A DNA stretch of 64,000 nt. Source: Epiperipatus broadwayi (Eukaryota; Onychophora; Udeonychophora; Euonychophora; Peripatidae). The position numbers and the translations under genes were made by a program. The stretch spans positions 1,614,501 to 1,678,500 of the forward strand of contig JAQFVV010012513.1 in assembly GCA_028023455.1 (NCBI GenBank), given 5' to 3'. The notes beneath the pieces are model-generated. The model ran no database searches, was not told the origin of the DNA, and saw nothing but the letters and a program-made list of their open reading frames with translations. Below, in pieces: positions 34,990 to 46,800 of the stretch (positions are counted from its first letter, which is position 1; every line of letters starts with the position of its first letter).

Positions 34990-35130
34990 GAAATATGATG
35001 GTTTGTTGGTGTTATATTCTACATACAATACAAAAATAAATTTATTTTTTATATTAATTTTTAATAATAACTTCAACCCACTTGCAATAAGATATGCATT
35101 TTTATTACCACTCTTAAATTATACACACTA
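34990..35130 (+). repeat. Direct repeat flanking LINE-B copy 3, left
   Basis: Aligns with about 36505-36645 on the other side of LINE-B copy 3: TTGTTGGTGTTATATTCTAC against TTGCTGATGTTATATTTCAC, and ATGCATTTTTATTAC in both. Too long and diverged for an ordinary target duplication. Confidence 0.55.
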
Positions 35131-35164
35131 GGTGACAGAGTGGGAATAGAAACAAATATATATT

Positions 35165-36475
35165 TCCTGATATCTTCTTGTGTACAGAAAGTAGGGACAA
35201 TATGGAAGTTACGCTGAAGATATGTGCAAGGATGGGTAAAGAGATGGGGATTAAATATAGTGAAGAAAAATTAAAAGTAATGATGATAAATGGTGCGGGA
35301 AAAGAAGAGAAAAAATTTATATGGGGGATATAAAGTTAAATGTAGTGAATAGGTATAACTATTTGGAAATTATCTTAAGTAATCAGAGAAATTGTGTGGA
35401 TGAATTGGAGAAAAAAATTGATAAATGAAGCAATGAAGAGAAAGGAACTGATACAAAAATTAACAATGTTTTCATATAATAAATATGATGTAACAAGAAT
35501 TGTATGGAAGGGAGTAGCAATAGCATGGTAACTTATGGCAATGATGTATTATGAGTTGGTAAAGGGGTGTTAAATTTACTTAGAAAAAGTACAAAGAGCA
35601 GTAGGAAGACATGCATAAGATGCAGATATGTGGATGGCAAAGGAAGCAATTGAAGGAAAAATGGAATGGACAAGTTTTATATGAGAGATGCAAAAAGCAA
35701 AATAAAAAATGTTCAGTAGATGGCAATTTAAGGGTAGTAAGACAATAACCAAAGTAGGTTTAATTGGGTTACAAGTAAAGAAAACACAACAAGAGGGGGA
35801 AGAAAGATAGTAAAGTGTCCAGAAGATTTGGATAAAGACTTTATGTCAGCATACTTGTACAAAAGTTGGGATGATTATGTTAGGAGAATTGTTGAGTGTT
35901 ATAGTGGCAAGGAATGGGATAGAAGAATAGACACATTAATTAAAAATAGGGAGATGGAGAGATGGAGAACTAGTATAGAGAGTAAAAAGAGTTTAAATAA
36001 TATATATAGAAGTAAACAAAATAATTGGTATGAATTAATTTATGATAATAACAAGGAAGGTAGTTTACTGTTTAAGGCTTAAACAGGATCGTTAGTAACA
36101 AATGAATATACACATAAGTGGAGGAATGTGGGTGATTTAGTCTACAAATTATGTAAGGAAGGCATGAAAAATATTAGGTATCTGTTAAATGAATGTAAAT
36201 ACTTACATACAGAAAGGGTACAAATAATGAATCACGCAGAACGTGCGTTCTTGATTTTTATGCTGGGTTTGGAAAAAGATAAGAGAGATCTAGATATAAA
36301 GGCCATATAGTGGAAATCGGGTGGAGCAGGATAAAGAAAGCTATGAAAAAAACTTAGGGTGGGGAATAGAAAGGGAAGGAAAGGTGATTAACAGGTTTCT
36401 CTGGGCATAGTGGCGAGAGATTCCTGACTTCGATAAAGGTGTAGCCATACCACATCTTATCACATGTCACATCAA
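35165..36475 (+). mobile_element. LINE-B 3' half, copy 3
   Basis: Longest copy of the second LINE family. 35165-35825 holds the end of the RT and the following region in several frames: EEKLKVMMINGAGK-type residues after GKEMGIKYS, a YNYLEII block, KYDVTRIVWKGVAIAW, VQRAVGRHA and KCPEDLDKDFMSAYLYKSWDDYVRRI. The 3' UTR carries GATTCCTGACTTCG and ends in CATC/CACATC repeats near 36440-36475. 5'-truncated. Confidence 0.8.
35828..36310 (+). pseudogene. LINE-B polyprotein C-terminal fragment, copy 3
   Basis: Two frames, 35828-36082 and 36128-36310. The first reads MSAYLYKSWDDYVRRIVECYSGKEWDRRI and EMERWRTSIESKKSLN and ends in a TAA. The second resumes with GDLVYKLCKEGMKNIRYLLNEC, where the first zinc-knuckle Cys is now Tyr and the His is Tyr. 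Both changes would break metal binding. Non-functional remnant. Confidence 0.75.
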
Positions 36476-36504
36476 CATATTTAAATAAACTTTATAGGCA
36501 GAGG

Positions 36505-36645
36505 TCATATGATAGCTTGCTGATGTTATATTTCACATATACTACAAAGTAAAATAAACTTTAATTTTTATAATAATCATAATTACTTTATAACTTTGAG
36601 CCAGTTGAAATAAAACATGCATTTTTATTACTATTATTAAACTAC
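36505..36645 (+). repeat. Direct repeat flanking LINE-B copy 3, right
   Basis: Partner of 34990-35130. Confidence 0.55.
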
Positions 36646-36650
36646 ATCAT

Positions 36651-37729
36651 AAGCGGTTTGCCATTCTTTTATGTTTTAAATCTTAGAGTGAAAAAAAAGT
36701 CTAAGAATAAAGAATAGTAAATAAGCCGCAATCTGTTTTGAATGATTTTTTGCTTCGTTTCATTTAATTGCGAACTGAATATGATCAACTTGACACATTC
36801 AAATCGTGAAATCCGGGTCCCCTTGATAGAATTTGCTATGAAATTTTTCCACAGTAACGAAATCAAGTGTAAAATTATTCTGATTTATATGTTATTAAAT
36901 GTAGCCTGAAGCATGGAAGGCACACGTGACCTTGTTCTTATTATTGGATTTTTAAAATCTAATTTTATTTATTTCTTATTATTTTTTTAAAAAGCAGTCC
37001 CCATAATTACATCTAATTTAAGTCAATTGATAAGTACGTAATTAGTATTAAATTTGTCAAAATATATTTTGCATGTATCATTAATTATCAAAAAATGAAA
37101 TAAAAAAATAAAAGTAATTAAATATGTATTTTTTAAAAGATAAATGAAACTCTGATAATAAAATAGTAAATAAATAAATTTTAAATATAATTATATTTAG
37201 AAATAAATCAGTTTTTAATTTTTTCTTTTTGAAGAAAAAAAATGTATTTACTTTAAAAAATTAAACTTTTACAAACTAATAACAAAAGTTAATGGACGGG
37301 TGCGTAGGATAAAAAAATAATAGTAGTAGTTGCTCAAGGTGTCATGAGATGTTCCAGAACCGGATCGGATAAGCTGACGTTCTATCTAAAAACACAGTTC
37401 ACAGTCCATCACTCGATCACAGAGCTAAAGCACCCGGAGTAAATATTAAATGGTAAAAGTGACCAATGGAAATAATCACATTATTAAATCCAAGCAGCAT
37501 AATTGTGTAATAAAGTTTAATTAGTAAAAATCCCAATTAATCATGAAAAAAAAAAAACACAGAAGATATTACCCCATTATGCTTTTGTAAAATATATGGT
37601 TTTAAAATGTATATAGAGTATCGTTTGAATCAATTTAAATGTAGAAAGGTGTTTAAACAATTTAAATAAGCATATAATATCTTGTAAATTAAAGAATATG
37701 ATGAAAATATTGCATTACTTGCCGTATAT
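36651..37729. other. AT-rich sequence without recognisable feature
   Basis: A short GC-richer patch at 37345-37440 has no recognised signal. Confidence 0.45.
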
Positions 37730-38055
37730 TATCATCGTCATCCATTATCAATCCATTGCAGGATGAAGGTCTCCCCAAGGTCGGACTGTCTTCTTTGATC
37801 TCTAGCCTATCCTCTCCACATCACCACTGCACACTTTCTTATATCATCCATCCATTTTACATATGGTCTCTTTATGTATCTTTTATAATCTCTTGGAATC
37901 TAGTTTAGATCCATCTATTATCATCTTTTCTAGCAATATGTCCAGCCCAACTCCACTTCAGTAATTCTTTCAATGATGTCAGTAACATATGTTTGTTATC
38001 TTATCCATGTATTGCGTTTTGGATCTCTTATTATTACTTTTAACATGCACGCCTC
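37730..38055 (-). mobile_element. RTE LINE 3' fragment
   Basis: Starts ATCATCGTCATCC and continues as complement of the RTE C terminus (CATTGCAGGATGAAGG, CATATGGTCTCTTT, AATATGTCCAGCCCAACTCC). Covers roughly the last 110 codons. Truncated and without a frame. Confidence 0.9.
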
Positions 38056-38831
38056 TTAATAAAATTTAAAATAAAAAATGTGGTATAACTTATACTTTAA
38101 TAAATAGAAAAGTTTGTTTGCTCTTTAAAAATTAATAGTATGCTATTCTTCTTTTTATAATTTTCATATCATTAAACAACTAATATAATGCCATTGAAGA
38201 CTAAAATGATAGTAATAAGCGCAATTCTTTTAATCGGTCATATGGGATGTATGTTTAAAGTGGTCAGTTAAACTTGAAATTACATCTTTTAAGTTGAACT
38301 GTAAAAACAGGGGAAAAAATACGTATCCTTCTTTAAAAATTTGAAAATAGATAGTGTAATAAATTTATCAAATCTTTGTTTATAATTTTAATTTGTATGT
38401 CCCAAAAAACTGATGTCTGTATTTATGCAGCAATACTAACTAGATTATACAGTCCAAGTAATAAGAAAATGAAATATGGAAACCGTTCTTATTTCCTGCT
38501 AAGATTTTCAATAAACATTAATCCAAAACAATGTAAATGATAGGAATGAATTTAAATAGGGTAAAATGGTAAATAGTTCTCATCAATAAACTTCGTTATT
38601 TATATTTTCAAGATGAGATTAATAGATGCGGTCTCTTAAAAATCTTTTCAACAGATGAGAAAGGTTTCCATTATAACTAAATAAAAGCTTGAATTTGGCA
38701 GCCCATTTTTGAATGAGCTTTAAAATTAAAGCCTTTCTTTATTTAAATAGGGAATGCAGCTGAAAGAATATAAGTATGGGGTATATTTAAAATATTTTAT
38801 ATAAATTTTAGTTAGTGCTATGTGTTGTTTT

Positions 38832-38835
<4 letters not shown>
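38056..38835. other. AT-rich sequence without recognisable feature
   Basis: Nothing recognised. Confidence 0.5.
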
Positions 38836-38866
<31 letters not shown>

Positions 38867-38893
38867 ATATATATATATATATATAAGTATATA
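38836..38893. repeat. (TA)n tract
   Basis: Near-continuous TA dinucleotides ending in ATATAAGTATATA just before the RTE target duplication. It may be the preferred insertion context. Confidence 0.9.
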
Positions 38894-38901
38894 TAAGTAA
38901 A
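38894..38901. repeat. Left 8-bp target-site duplication of RTE
   Basis: TAAGTAAA at 38894-38901, repeated at 42200-42207 immediately after the (TGA)n tail. Confidence 0.75.
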
Positions 38902-41900
38902 GGCTGCAGAAAGGAGTTTGCTATTAACTGAAAGGAGACCCTTTGATTCCTCTTGGAGGCCTTAAAGGAACCGAGCAGGGCAAATTCCTAATGTCCACTC
39001 CATACGTTCTTGTCGTTGCAGCTGTTATTACTATGTGATTATTCATGTAGTATACGAACATGGATGGGCTGCTCACCAACACGCATTAGCCAGCATGGTG
39101 AGTTTATTGGCTTTTTACCTCTGAGTCTAAGATCGAGAAACACCATGGTCTTTCTTCTCAGTGCCTGATAAGGCAGAATGAATGTTTGTGTAAATGATAA
39201 ATATTTTTCCAATACATATATACAATTATGACAGACAAAAATAAAGCATGGACCTTATTCCCAGGAGGCTGTAAAGTCACCAACCAAGGCAGCGGTTGGT
39301 GGCCGAAGGCGGAGGGTGCTAAGAATCCCCTGATTGTGGACACAGGCTGCCATTTGATGATGACTTTTTATTTAGGTACTTACAACTGCAGATCACTTTC
39401 AAGTGAAGGAAGATTGCAAAAATTCGAAGAACTGTCTTATATTAAATGGGACATTATTGGACTTTGTGAAGTTAGAAGAAAAGGTGAAGAAACAATTGAT
39501 TTAAAAAGTGGACATATACTCTATTATAAAGGCACACATATTGGAAATACAAGTGGAGTAGGATTCATTATAAATAAAAAGTGGAAGAACAATATTGTGG
39601 AGATTGATGGTGTATCGGACAGAGTTGCAAGATTAGTTATACAACTTAATAGCAGATACCAAATGCAGATAATTCAGGTTTATGCCCCAACAAGTTCTCA
39701 TAGTGATGAAGTAGTAGAAGATTTTTATATGGATGTACAAAAGGCTTTTGATCAGAGTAAACAACATTTTAAAATTGTTATGGGAGACTTTAATGCTAGA
39801 ATTGGTAGACAAATGAAAGATGAAATTGCTGTAGGTAATTTTGGTTATGGTAATAGAAATGAGAGAGGACATAGACTTGTGGAGTTTGCAGAAAAAGAAA
39901 AACTTTATATTATGAATTCATTTTTTGAGAAAAATGTTAAAAGGAAATGGACATGGAAGCATCCAAATGAAGGTACAGCAGAATTGGATTATATTTTGAC
40001 TAACAGGAAATACATATTTCAAGATTGTAATGTTCTTAATAAATTTAACACAGGAAGTGATCATCGATTAGTAAGGTGTAAGTTACGTGTTAATGTAAAA
40101 CTAGAGAGACAAAAATTATTGAGAAAAACAATATTTACAGTTGATGTTCCTAATCTTCAGAAACATTCTAATGAATTTAAATTAGAACTTACAAATAGGT
40201 TTCAAGTGTTAGGAGAATTTGAACATGATTCAGATTTGAATGAAATTAATATGAAAATAACTGATACACTTTTAAAAACTGCAACAAAGATAGCTGGTAG
40301 AAAAAAGCAGCAATTGACTAATAAAATTTCTACTGAAACTAGAGAATTTATGAAGAAAAGAAGGAATATGAAGATATACAAAAATGATGTATTAAAAAGA
40401 ATTGAATATCTCGAATTTTGTAAAATGGTGCGGAAAAGAGTTGAAAATGATATAAGAAAGTATAACTGTGAACTAGCAAGGAAAGCTGTAGAAGAAAATA
40501 AAAGTCTTAAGAATGTAAAACAACATTTTGGTATTGGTAGGAAATTTATATCTGCAAGAAGAAAAAAAGATGGAATTATTACTAAAAGGGGAGATGACAT
40601 CATGAAATTGGTAGAAGATTTTTATCAAGAATTATATAGTAATAAAGAACAAGTACATCCTATATCTATTACATCTTCCAAATTGCCCAGAATTTTAAAT
40701 GAAGAAGTGAGACATGCAATTAAATGTATGAAGAAAGGAAAGGCTCCAGGTAATGATGAAATTATAATTGATATATTAAAAGAAGCAGGTGAAGAAATAG
40801 AAATTTTTTTAGCACAGTTATATACCAAATGTCTAAATGATAAAGATGTACCGGATGATTGGAAGAATGCAGTAATAATATTAATATTTAAAAAAGGTGA
40901 TAAAGAAGATATTAGAAATTACAGACCTATCAGCCTTTTATCAGTTTTATATAAAATTTTTACCAAGATAATTACAACTCGTCTACAGAGAACTTTGGAT
41001 TTCCACCAACCAAGAGAACAAGCTGGATTTAAAAGTGGTTTTAGTACAATAGATCATATCCAGGTATTGAGAGAAGTCATAGAAAATACAAATGAATATG
41101 AGTTGTCATTATGTTTTGGATTTGTAGATTATGAAAAGGCATTCGATTCTATACACATTTCTTCAGTGATTAAAGCATTGGATCATCAAGGTATAGATCC
41201 AGGATATTGTCATATTTTAAAGAATATTTATAAAAATGCAACAGCAACAATTAGATTACATAATGATACTGGAAAAATCAACATTGAGAAAGGTGTAAGG
41301 CAAGGTGACTCCATATCTCCAAAACTTTTTACAGCAGTGCTGCAAGAAGTATTTTGTGGATTAAAATGGGAAACTAAAGGAATGAAAGTAAATGGAGAGT
41401 ATTTAAGTCATTTAGATTTTGCAGATGATGTAGTTGTTTTTGCAAATAATGCTTCAGAGCTGCAGGAAATGTTGCAGGAGTTAGCAGATGAAAGTAGAAA
41501 AGTAGGACTAAAGATAAATGTTAAAAAGACTAAAGTAATGTTTAATCGATTTGCTCAAAATATGAAAATAAAGATTGATTATGAAGAATTAGAAGAAGTT
41601 AACAGTTACAAATACCTAGGTCAGATTATTAATACAGATGGAAACATAATGGAGGAAATTAATCATAGAATTAAACTTGGTTGGAGTGCTTTTGGTAGAA
41701 ATAACTTGATACTAAAAGGAAATATGCCTATGTGTTTGAAAAGAATGGTTTTTAACAAATGTGTTTTACCAGTTCTTACTTATGGATCTGAGACTTGGAC
41801 ACTTAATAGAAGAGCAATACAGAGACTTCAGACCACTCAAAGGAGTATGGAGAGATGTATGTTGGGAGTAACAAGAAGAGATCGAAAACACAATGTATGG

Positions 41901-42199
41901 GTAAGACAACAAACAAGTGTTACTGACCTTATTGAAAAAATTAAAAGATTGAAATGGAGTTGGGCTGGACATATTGCTAGAAGAAATGATAACAGATGGA
42001 TAATTGAAATTTTAAACTGGATTCCAAAAGATTGTAAAAGACCCAGAAAGAGACCACATGTGAGATGGATGGATGAAATAAGAAAATGTGCAGGGGTGTT
42101 GTGGAAAAGAGAAGCTAAAGATTGGAGAAGATGGATTAAACTTGGAGAGATGTTCATCCTGCAGTGGATTGATAATGGTTGATGATGATGATGATGATG
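38902..42199 (+). mobile_element. Full-length RTE-clade LINE with intact ORF
   Basis: 3,298 bp from GGCTGCAGAAAGG to a (GAT/TGA)n tail at 42178-42199, bounded by TAAGTAAA direct repeats. The size, single ORF with endonuclease plus RT, short trinucleotide tail and lack of poly(A) fit the RTE clade. The start agrees with the 5' ends of the decayed copies at 34335 and about 50420. The 5' UTR (38902-39227) is less AT-rich than the flanks and is recognisable in those copies too. An undamaged ORF plus an exact duplication suggest recent insertion. At least eight other RTE fragments lie in the window, all decayed. Confidence 0.9.
39228..42182 (+). CDS. RTE retrotransposon endonuclease-reverse transcriptase
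   Basis: 984 codons, uninterrupted. Residues 49-290 form an apurinic-like endonuclease of the exonuclease-endonuclease-phosphatase family: LGTYNCRSL (Asn53), IGLCEVRR (Glu81), VYAPTS (151-156), MGDFNAR (Asp187, Asn189), TAELDYIL (Asp254) and SDHR (Asp278, His279). Reverse transcriptase follows: KKGKAPGNDEI (502-512), NYRPISLL (564-571), EQAGF (597-601), GFVDYEKAFD (631-640, catalytic Asp634), RQGDSISP (691-698), LDFADDVVVF (729-738, catalytic Asp733/734), and SYKYLGQII. The C terminus has SWAGHIARR and RPHVRWMDEIRKCAG, usual for RTE. It would nick target DNA and prime cDNA synthesis from the 3' end. All catalytic residues are present. Met44/45 just before the endonuclease may be the true start, because the first 43 codons overlap a block that is kept in non-coding relatives. 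Confidence 0.93.
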   Translation: MTDKNKAWTLFPGGCKVTNQGSGWWPKAEGAKNPLIVDTGCHLMMTFYLGTYNCRSLSSEGRLQKFEELSYIKWDIIGLCEVRRKGEETIDLKSGHILYYKGTHIGNTSGVGFIINKKWKNNIVEIDGVSDRVARLVIQLNSRYQMQIIQVYAPTSSHSDEVVEDFYMDVQKAFDQSKQHFKIVMGDFNARIGRQMKDEIAVGNFGYGNRNERGHRLVEFAEKEKLYIMNSFFEKNVKRKWTWKHPNEGTAELDYILTNRKYIFQDCNVLNKFNTGSDHRLVRCKLRVNVKLERQKLLRKTIFTVDVPNLQKHSNEFKLELTNRFQVLGEFEHDSDLNEINMKITDTLLKTATKIAGRKKQQLTNKISTETREFMKKRRNMKIYKNDVLKRIEYLEFCKMVRKRVENDIRKYNCELARKAVEENKSLKNVKQHFGIGRKFISARRKKDGIITKRGDDIMKLVEDFYQELYSNKEQVHPISITSSKLPRILNEEVRHAIKCMKKGKAPGNDEIIIDILKEAGEEIEIFLAQLYTKCLNDKDVPDDWKNAVIILIFKKGDKEDIRNYRPISLLSVLYKIFTKIITTRLQRTLDFHQPREQAGFKSGFSTIDHIQVLREVIENTNEYELSLCFGFVDYEKAFDSIHISSVIKALDHQGIDPGYCHILKNIYKNATATIRLHNDTGKINIEKGVRQGDSISPKLFTAVLQEVFCGLKWETKGMKVNGEYLSHLDFADDVVVFANNASELQEMLQELADESRKVGLKINVKKTKVMFNRFAQNMKIKIDYEELEEVNSYKYLGQIINTDGNIMEEINHRIKLGWSAFGRNNLILKGNMPMCLKRMVFNKCVLPVLTYGSETWTLNRRAIQRLQTTQRSMERCMLGVTRRDRKHNVWVRQQTSVTDLIEKIKRLKWSWAGHIARRNDNRWIIEILNWIPKDCKRPRKRPHVRWMDEIRKCAGVLWKREAKDWRRWIKLGEMFILQWIDNG

Positions 42200-42207
42200 T
42201 AAGTAAA
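42200..42207. repeat. Right 8-bp target-site duplication of RTE
   Basis: Second copy of TAAGTAAA. Its T could also be counted with the preceding tail, so 7-8 bp. Confidence 0.75.
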
Positions 42208-42292
42208 ATTTTGGCTTAAAGTGTGTTTTAGTTTTGATTAATTTCCAATACTTATATGAAACAGCATCCACCGTTGTCATGGTTAACTTTTC

Positions 42293-42464
42293 AAAAAAAA
42301 AAAAAAAAACATTTGATCTCAAATAGTAAAGAGATTGAGTGTGAGGTAAAACATGAAACTGAGCATTCAGAATATGTGAATTAACTATTCCTTGCTCAAG
42401 CTCATTCTTTACATCATATTCAATCTTGTTACTATTTGAGATCTAATGGGTTTTTTTTTTTTTT
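42293..42464. mobile_element. A-run/T-run bounded palindrome, MITE-like
   Basis: Begins with an A run and ends with a T run; inside, GATCTCAAATAGTAA pairs with TTACTATTTGAGATC and GATTGAGTGTGA pairs with TCATATTCAATC. 172 bp, non-coding. The homopolymer ends suggest either a foldback element or two A-tailed retrocopies in inverted orientation. Confidence 0.65.
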
Positions 42465-43177
42465 AAGTAATCTTGATAATGGAGGACGCTAAAGCAGATT
42501 GAAACAAATTCCTGTCTTGAGTGAGAGTGATGTAGCGATTATTACAGTACAGAAATATTATTTATTATTGAGATATTTTTTATTAACTTGTAATACTTTA
42601 TAGAAGAGAAAATAATTGAAGTACCATAGATATTACTTTTTGGGAGAGGGGGGTCATCAATGTCTGCCTGATGTTAATTCTATCCCTATTGTAACCAACC
42701 ATGAGTACAGGAACTCTGACTACCTTATTTCATTATGTTTGTATGTTATAAACAAATCTTTCATGTCAGTTGAGATAGAGGTATCAAACATTTGACAACC
42801 ATGTCCATAACTTATTATTTTCCCATTAAGCTATTATCTTACACTTTTAAGATCTTGTAGAATGTTTTGTTTTAATTTTATAAAAACAAATTTTAAATAC
42901 TTGATTTATATTTTTTCTAGATATTTAATAAAGTGCCATTGTACTGGTTATTAAATATTAAAACATATATTCCCCTTTCTTATACACATATTCAATGCAA
43001 TTTTTTATTGTTTTATTTGCTTACAGTTTCAACGACAAAGTAGTTTCATCAGAGTTATAAAATATGTAAATATATATGAATATGATAGAAGTAAGAATAA
43101 TTATATTTATATAATTTTTAAATTACTGATAATAAAATTAACTTCTAATATGTGCCTTTATGTGTTCTTGATATCGT
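42465..43177. other. Unassigned sequence
   Basis: No gene. Contains the family G motif at 43026-43052 listed separately. Confidence 0.45.
43026..43060 (-). ncRNA. Hammerhead-like motif, family G copy 2
   Basis: On the minus strand: CTGATGA (43046-43052), then AACTAC-TTT-GTCGTT (five of six pairs), then GAAAC (43026-43030) and TGTAAGCAAATAAA. Same order as 29206-29240, with G12 retained here. No adjacent stem I is evident. Confidence 0.4.
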
Positions 43178-43575
43178 CCAAAAATTAAGAGGCAGAATTA
43201 CAATTGGGCTGGACATATTGCTAAAAGAAATGATAATAGATGGACAGTTAAAATCTTAAACTGGATTCGAAAAGATTTTAAAAAATCTAGAAAGAGACCA
43301 TATGTAAGATAGTTGGATGAAATAAAAGATCTAGAAAGAGACCATATGTGAGATTTGGATGAAATAAAAGATCTTTAAAGAGACCATATGTGAAAAGATT
43401 GAATAAAATAAAAAATCTAGAAATATACCATATTTGAGATGGTTAGATGAAATAGGGAAGAATGCTGGGGTGGTATGTAGAAGAGAGGCTAAAGATCAGA
43501 GAAGATGGATAGTACTTCGAGAGATTATAATCCTGCAGTGGTTTGATAATGATTGAAAAAAAAATGATTATAGTT
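43178..43575 (+). mobile_element. RTE LINE 3' fragment with internal expansion
   Basis: Plus-strand remnant of the RTE C terminus: TGGGCTGGACATATTGC encodes the WAGHIA block, and GCTAAAGATCAGAGAAGATGG is the AKDWRRW block. The middle is expanded into four tandem units (see 43284-43455). Ends in GATAATGATTG with a degenerate tail. Broken by stops. Confidence 0.85.
43284..43455 (+). repeat. Tandem 42-44-bp units inside RTE fragment
   Basis: Four units, each containing ATCTAGAAAGAGACCATATG and GATGAAATAAAA or variants. In the intact element this segment (KRPRKRPHVRWMDEIRK) occurs once. The units differ by several bases, so the expansion is not recent. Confidence 0.8.
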
Positions 43576-44545
43576 AAAAATGATGATGATAGATCTTTAT
43601 ATTTGAATTTATGTTTTCTTATTTTATCTAATGTTATTTATTTCTATCAATTCTTTCTATACATAGATTGTAATTTTTATGACAAATTTTGTAGTTAAAT
43701 TAATTATTTTTGCATTTTTATTTAATTTAACTTATATTTTAATTTAATAATAAAATAATAAGACTGAAGTATTGCGTTAAATAAGTCATTTGAAAGAGTT
43801 ATAATTACTTGTATTTAGTAAGTTAAAGAAGGAAATAGAAGAAAACGGTTATGTACGAGTTAGTTTGTTTTTTATCTACTTACATATTTTTATATAAATT
43901 TAGCTTACCCTACTAAATTAACTATTGGCATTTTGCTAAAGTGGAACAAGTGTTGATTGAAGTGTTAAAATCCTAACCTGACACACACTTCAAGAAAAGA
44001 CTAAATATCATGTTGATGTGATGGAAATGTTGTGTATCTTAGAATATTAGCCAATAGGAGTTTTGCTTCATATTCTGTTTTTTTTTTTTTTATAAATAAA
44101 AGTAATAATAACAAAATAGATAGCTAAATCGGACAGAAAATCTCCATTATGTAATACTATTCTTTCGAACGACTTGATAATGTATAATGGTAAGTAATAT
44201 ATACACACATACACATAGATATTGTATTGACATTAATCAGATATTTATGTGCGAGTGTGTATTTTTGTTGGAATTAATATGATTTGAGATATAAATATTC
44301 AAAATTCTTTATTACATTTCGATGAATGCCTATTTACTATTCTAATAAACATAACCGCATTACTAATTGCGCCCACATACACACATATAGACAATGAATA
44401 AATACAGTGAGATATATAATAATTTTTAAGACGTTTCATAGTAAATACAAATTTTTTGCTACTTAGATATGAGTTTATAGAAATGACAATGAATTGTTAA
44501 AGATATGTAAAAAAATACTTTTTTGCTATTTGTGTATCTAAAGCT
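43576..44545. other. AT-rich sequence without recognisable feature
   Basis: Nothing recognised. Confidence 0.5.
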
Positions 44546-44605
44546 ATGTATGTATGTATGTATACATGCTTTAACATATATTTTGTATGTATGTATGTAT
44601 GAATG
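44546..44605. repeat. Interrupted (TATG)n microsatellite
   Basis: Two short blocks of TATG units (about 44547-44562 and 44586-44602) separated by unrelated bases. Confidence 0.85.
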
Positions 44606-44885
44606 CATATATATATATATATCGATATATCTATTTATTCAGTTATTTATGCACTTATCTATTTATCCAAATATTAAATCACCCCACATAGTTAAGAAAT
44701 CCAGTACTGCCTTCTATGAAATTAATATACATTATTAAAAATTTGTATTTCAAAATAGTCAACCCCAAAATGATACCCATTAATGTATATATTTCTATTT
44801 CTATCTGTTTGTCTCTCTATCTGCTTACCTATTTATCTTTTTGTCTATCTAATTACCTTCACCTAACAAGTCTTTATTCAAATAA

Positions 44886-46004
<1,119 letters not shown>

Positions 46005-46160
46005 TAGTAGAGTGCTATACCATCATCTCCAGAGTGAGAGGATCTGTCTTTTGCCCCTCATCAGTGATGTCTAGAATTCAAAACTGGAACTATTTCACAT
46101 ATGCATCTGGAATCTAACTTTTATCCCTTTGTACTATTCAAGATACTAATAAAAGTATCA
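46005..46160 (-). repeat. Family D repeat, copy 1
   Basis: Shares with 46640-46800 the order TTTTGC..C.TCAT(C/T)AGTGA, AGAATTCAA, a TGTCTAGCA-like block and TATTCAAG. On the minus strand it contains CACTGATGA, as in family A, but the following GAAA is lost. Confidence 0.5.
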
Positions 46161-46164
46161 AATT

Positions 46165-46390
46165 GAATACAGTAGTTCCACCTAGTGCAAGCCTTTAAAA
46201 TCAATGTATGCAGGAAGCTTGTACATAAAATTCCTAACCAGTGCCTATTCATCCAATATCTCCAGACTAGTTTTTAATTTCACTAGATAAGGATTTTATG
46301 CACAAAATTTCCCACATCCACTGTATGGAGAGGTTAGCATACTTATTAACATCATGTGTAAACATATGAAATCGTGATTGTGTGATGTTT
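46165..46390. repeat. Family A repeat, short palindromic copy
   Basis: Left arm has CACCTAGTGCAAGCC, TGTATGCAGGAAGCTTG and CCAGACTAGTTT; the right arm returns as CACTAGATAAGGATTTTATGC and CTGTATGGAGAGG, then the head with GTGATTGTGTGATG. Middle parts are deleted. Confidence 0.7.
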
Positions 46391-46639
46391 TGATGGTTTC
46401 AAGATACAAACCTGAAAACAAAAAAAAAAAAAACTAGGATAACTTACATTCATAACTATAAGACTAAGCCATAAGCTTAGTTTCTATATAGTTTTGAGAG
46501 GTCAGTTCTGCGACAAAAGTAGCCCTCTTTCTATTCATTTTTGTGAATGATGTCATCAAAGGATCAATCATATGCTTTCAAGAACAGTTAATCTTATCCT
46601 AATTTAGATTGATCTATTATAACACAAAATAGCCAATGG

Positions 46640-46800
46640 GTTTACAATAGTATAAGCCTAATTTCCAGTCTTACATGACTTTTGCTTCATTAGTGAAGAT
46701 TAGAATTCAATGTTGAAACTGACATGCTTATGTGTCTAGCAATTGTATTTTGCTCTTTATATTATTCAAGTTAATAATCTAAAAATTAAGAAAATAAACT
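46640..46800 (-). repeat. Family D repeat, copy 2
   Basis: Direct-orientation partner of 46005-46160. The minus strand reads CTAATGA, then an AGTC-ATGTAA-GACT hairpin and GGAAAT, a decayed form of the shared motif. Confidence 0.5.

Noticed and set aside
38902-39030. HDV-like ribozyme at the RTE 5' end
   Set aside because: GCTGCA at the start can pair with TGCAGC near 39017, but the remaining helices of the HDV fold could not be found by eye.
41837-42322. 161-codon minus-strand ORF, and the 133-codon one at 40202-40603
   Set aside because: Antisense shadows of the intact RTE gene; their residues carry no independent motif.
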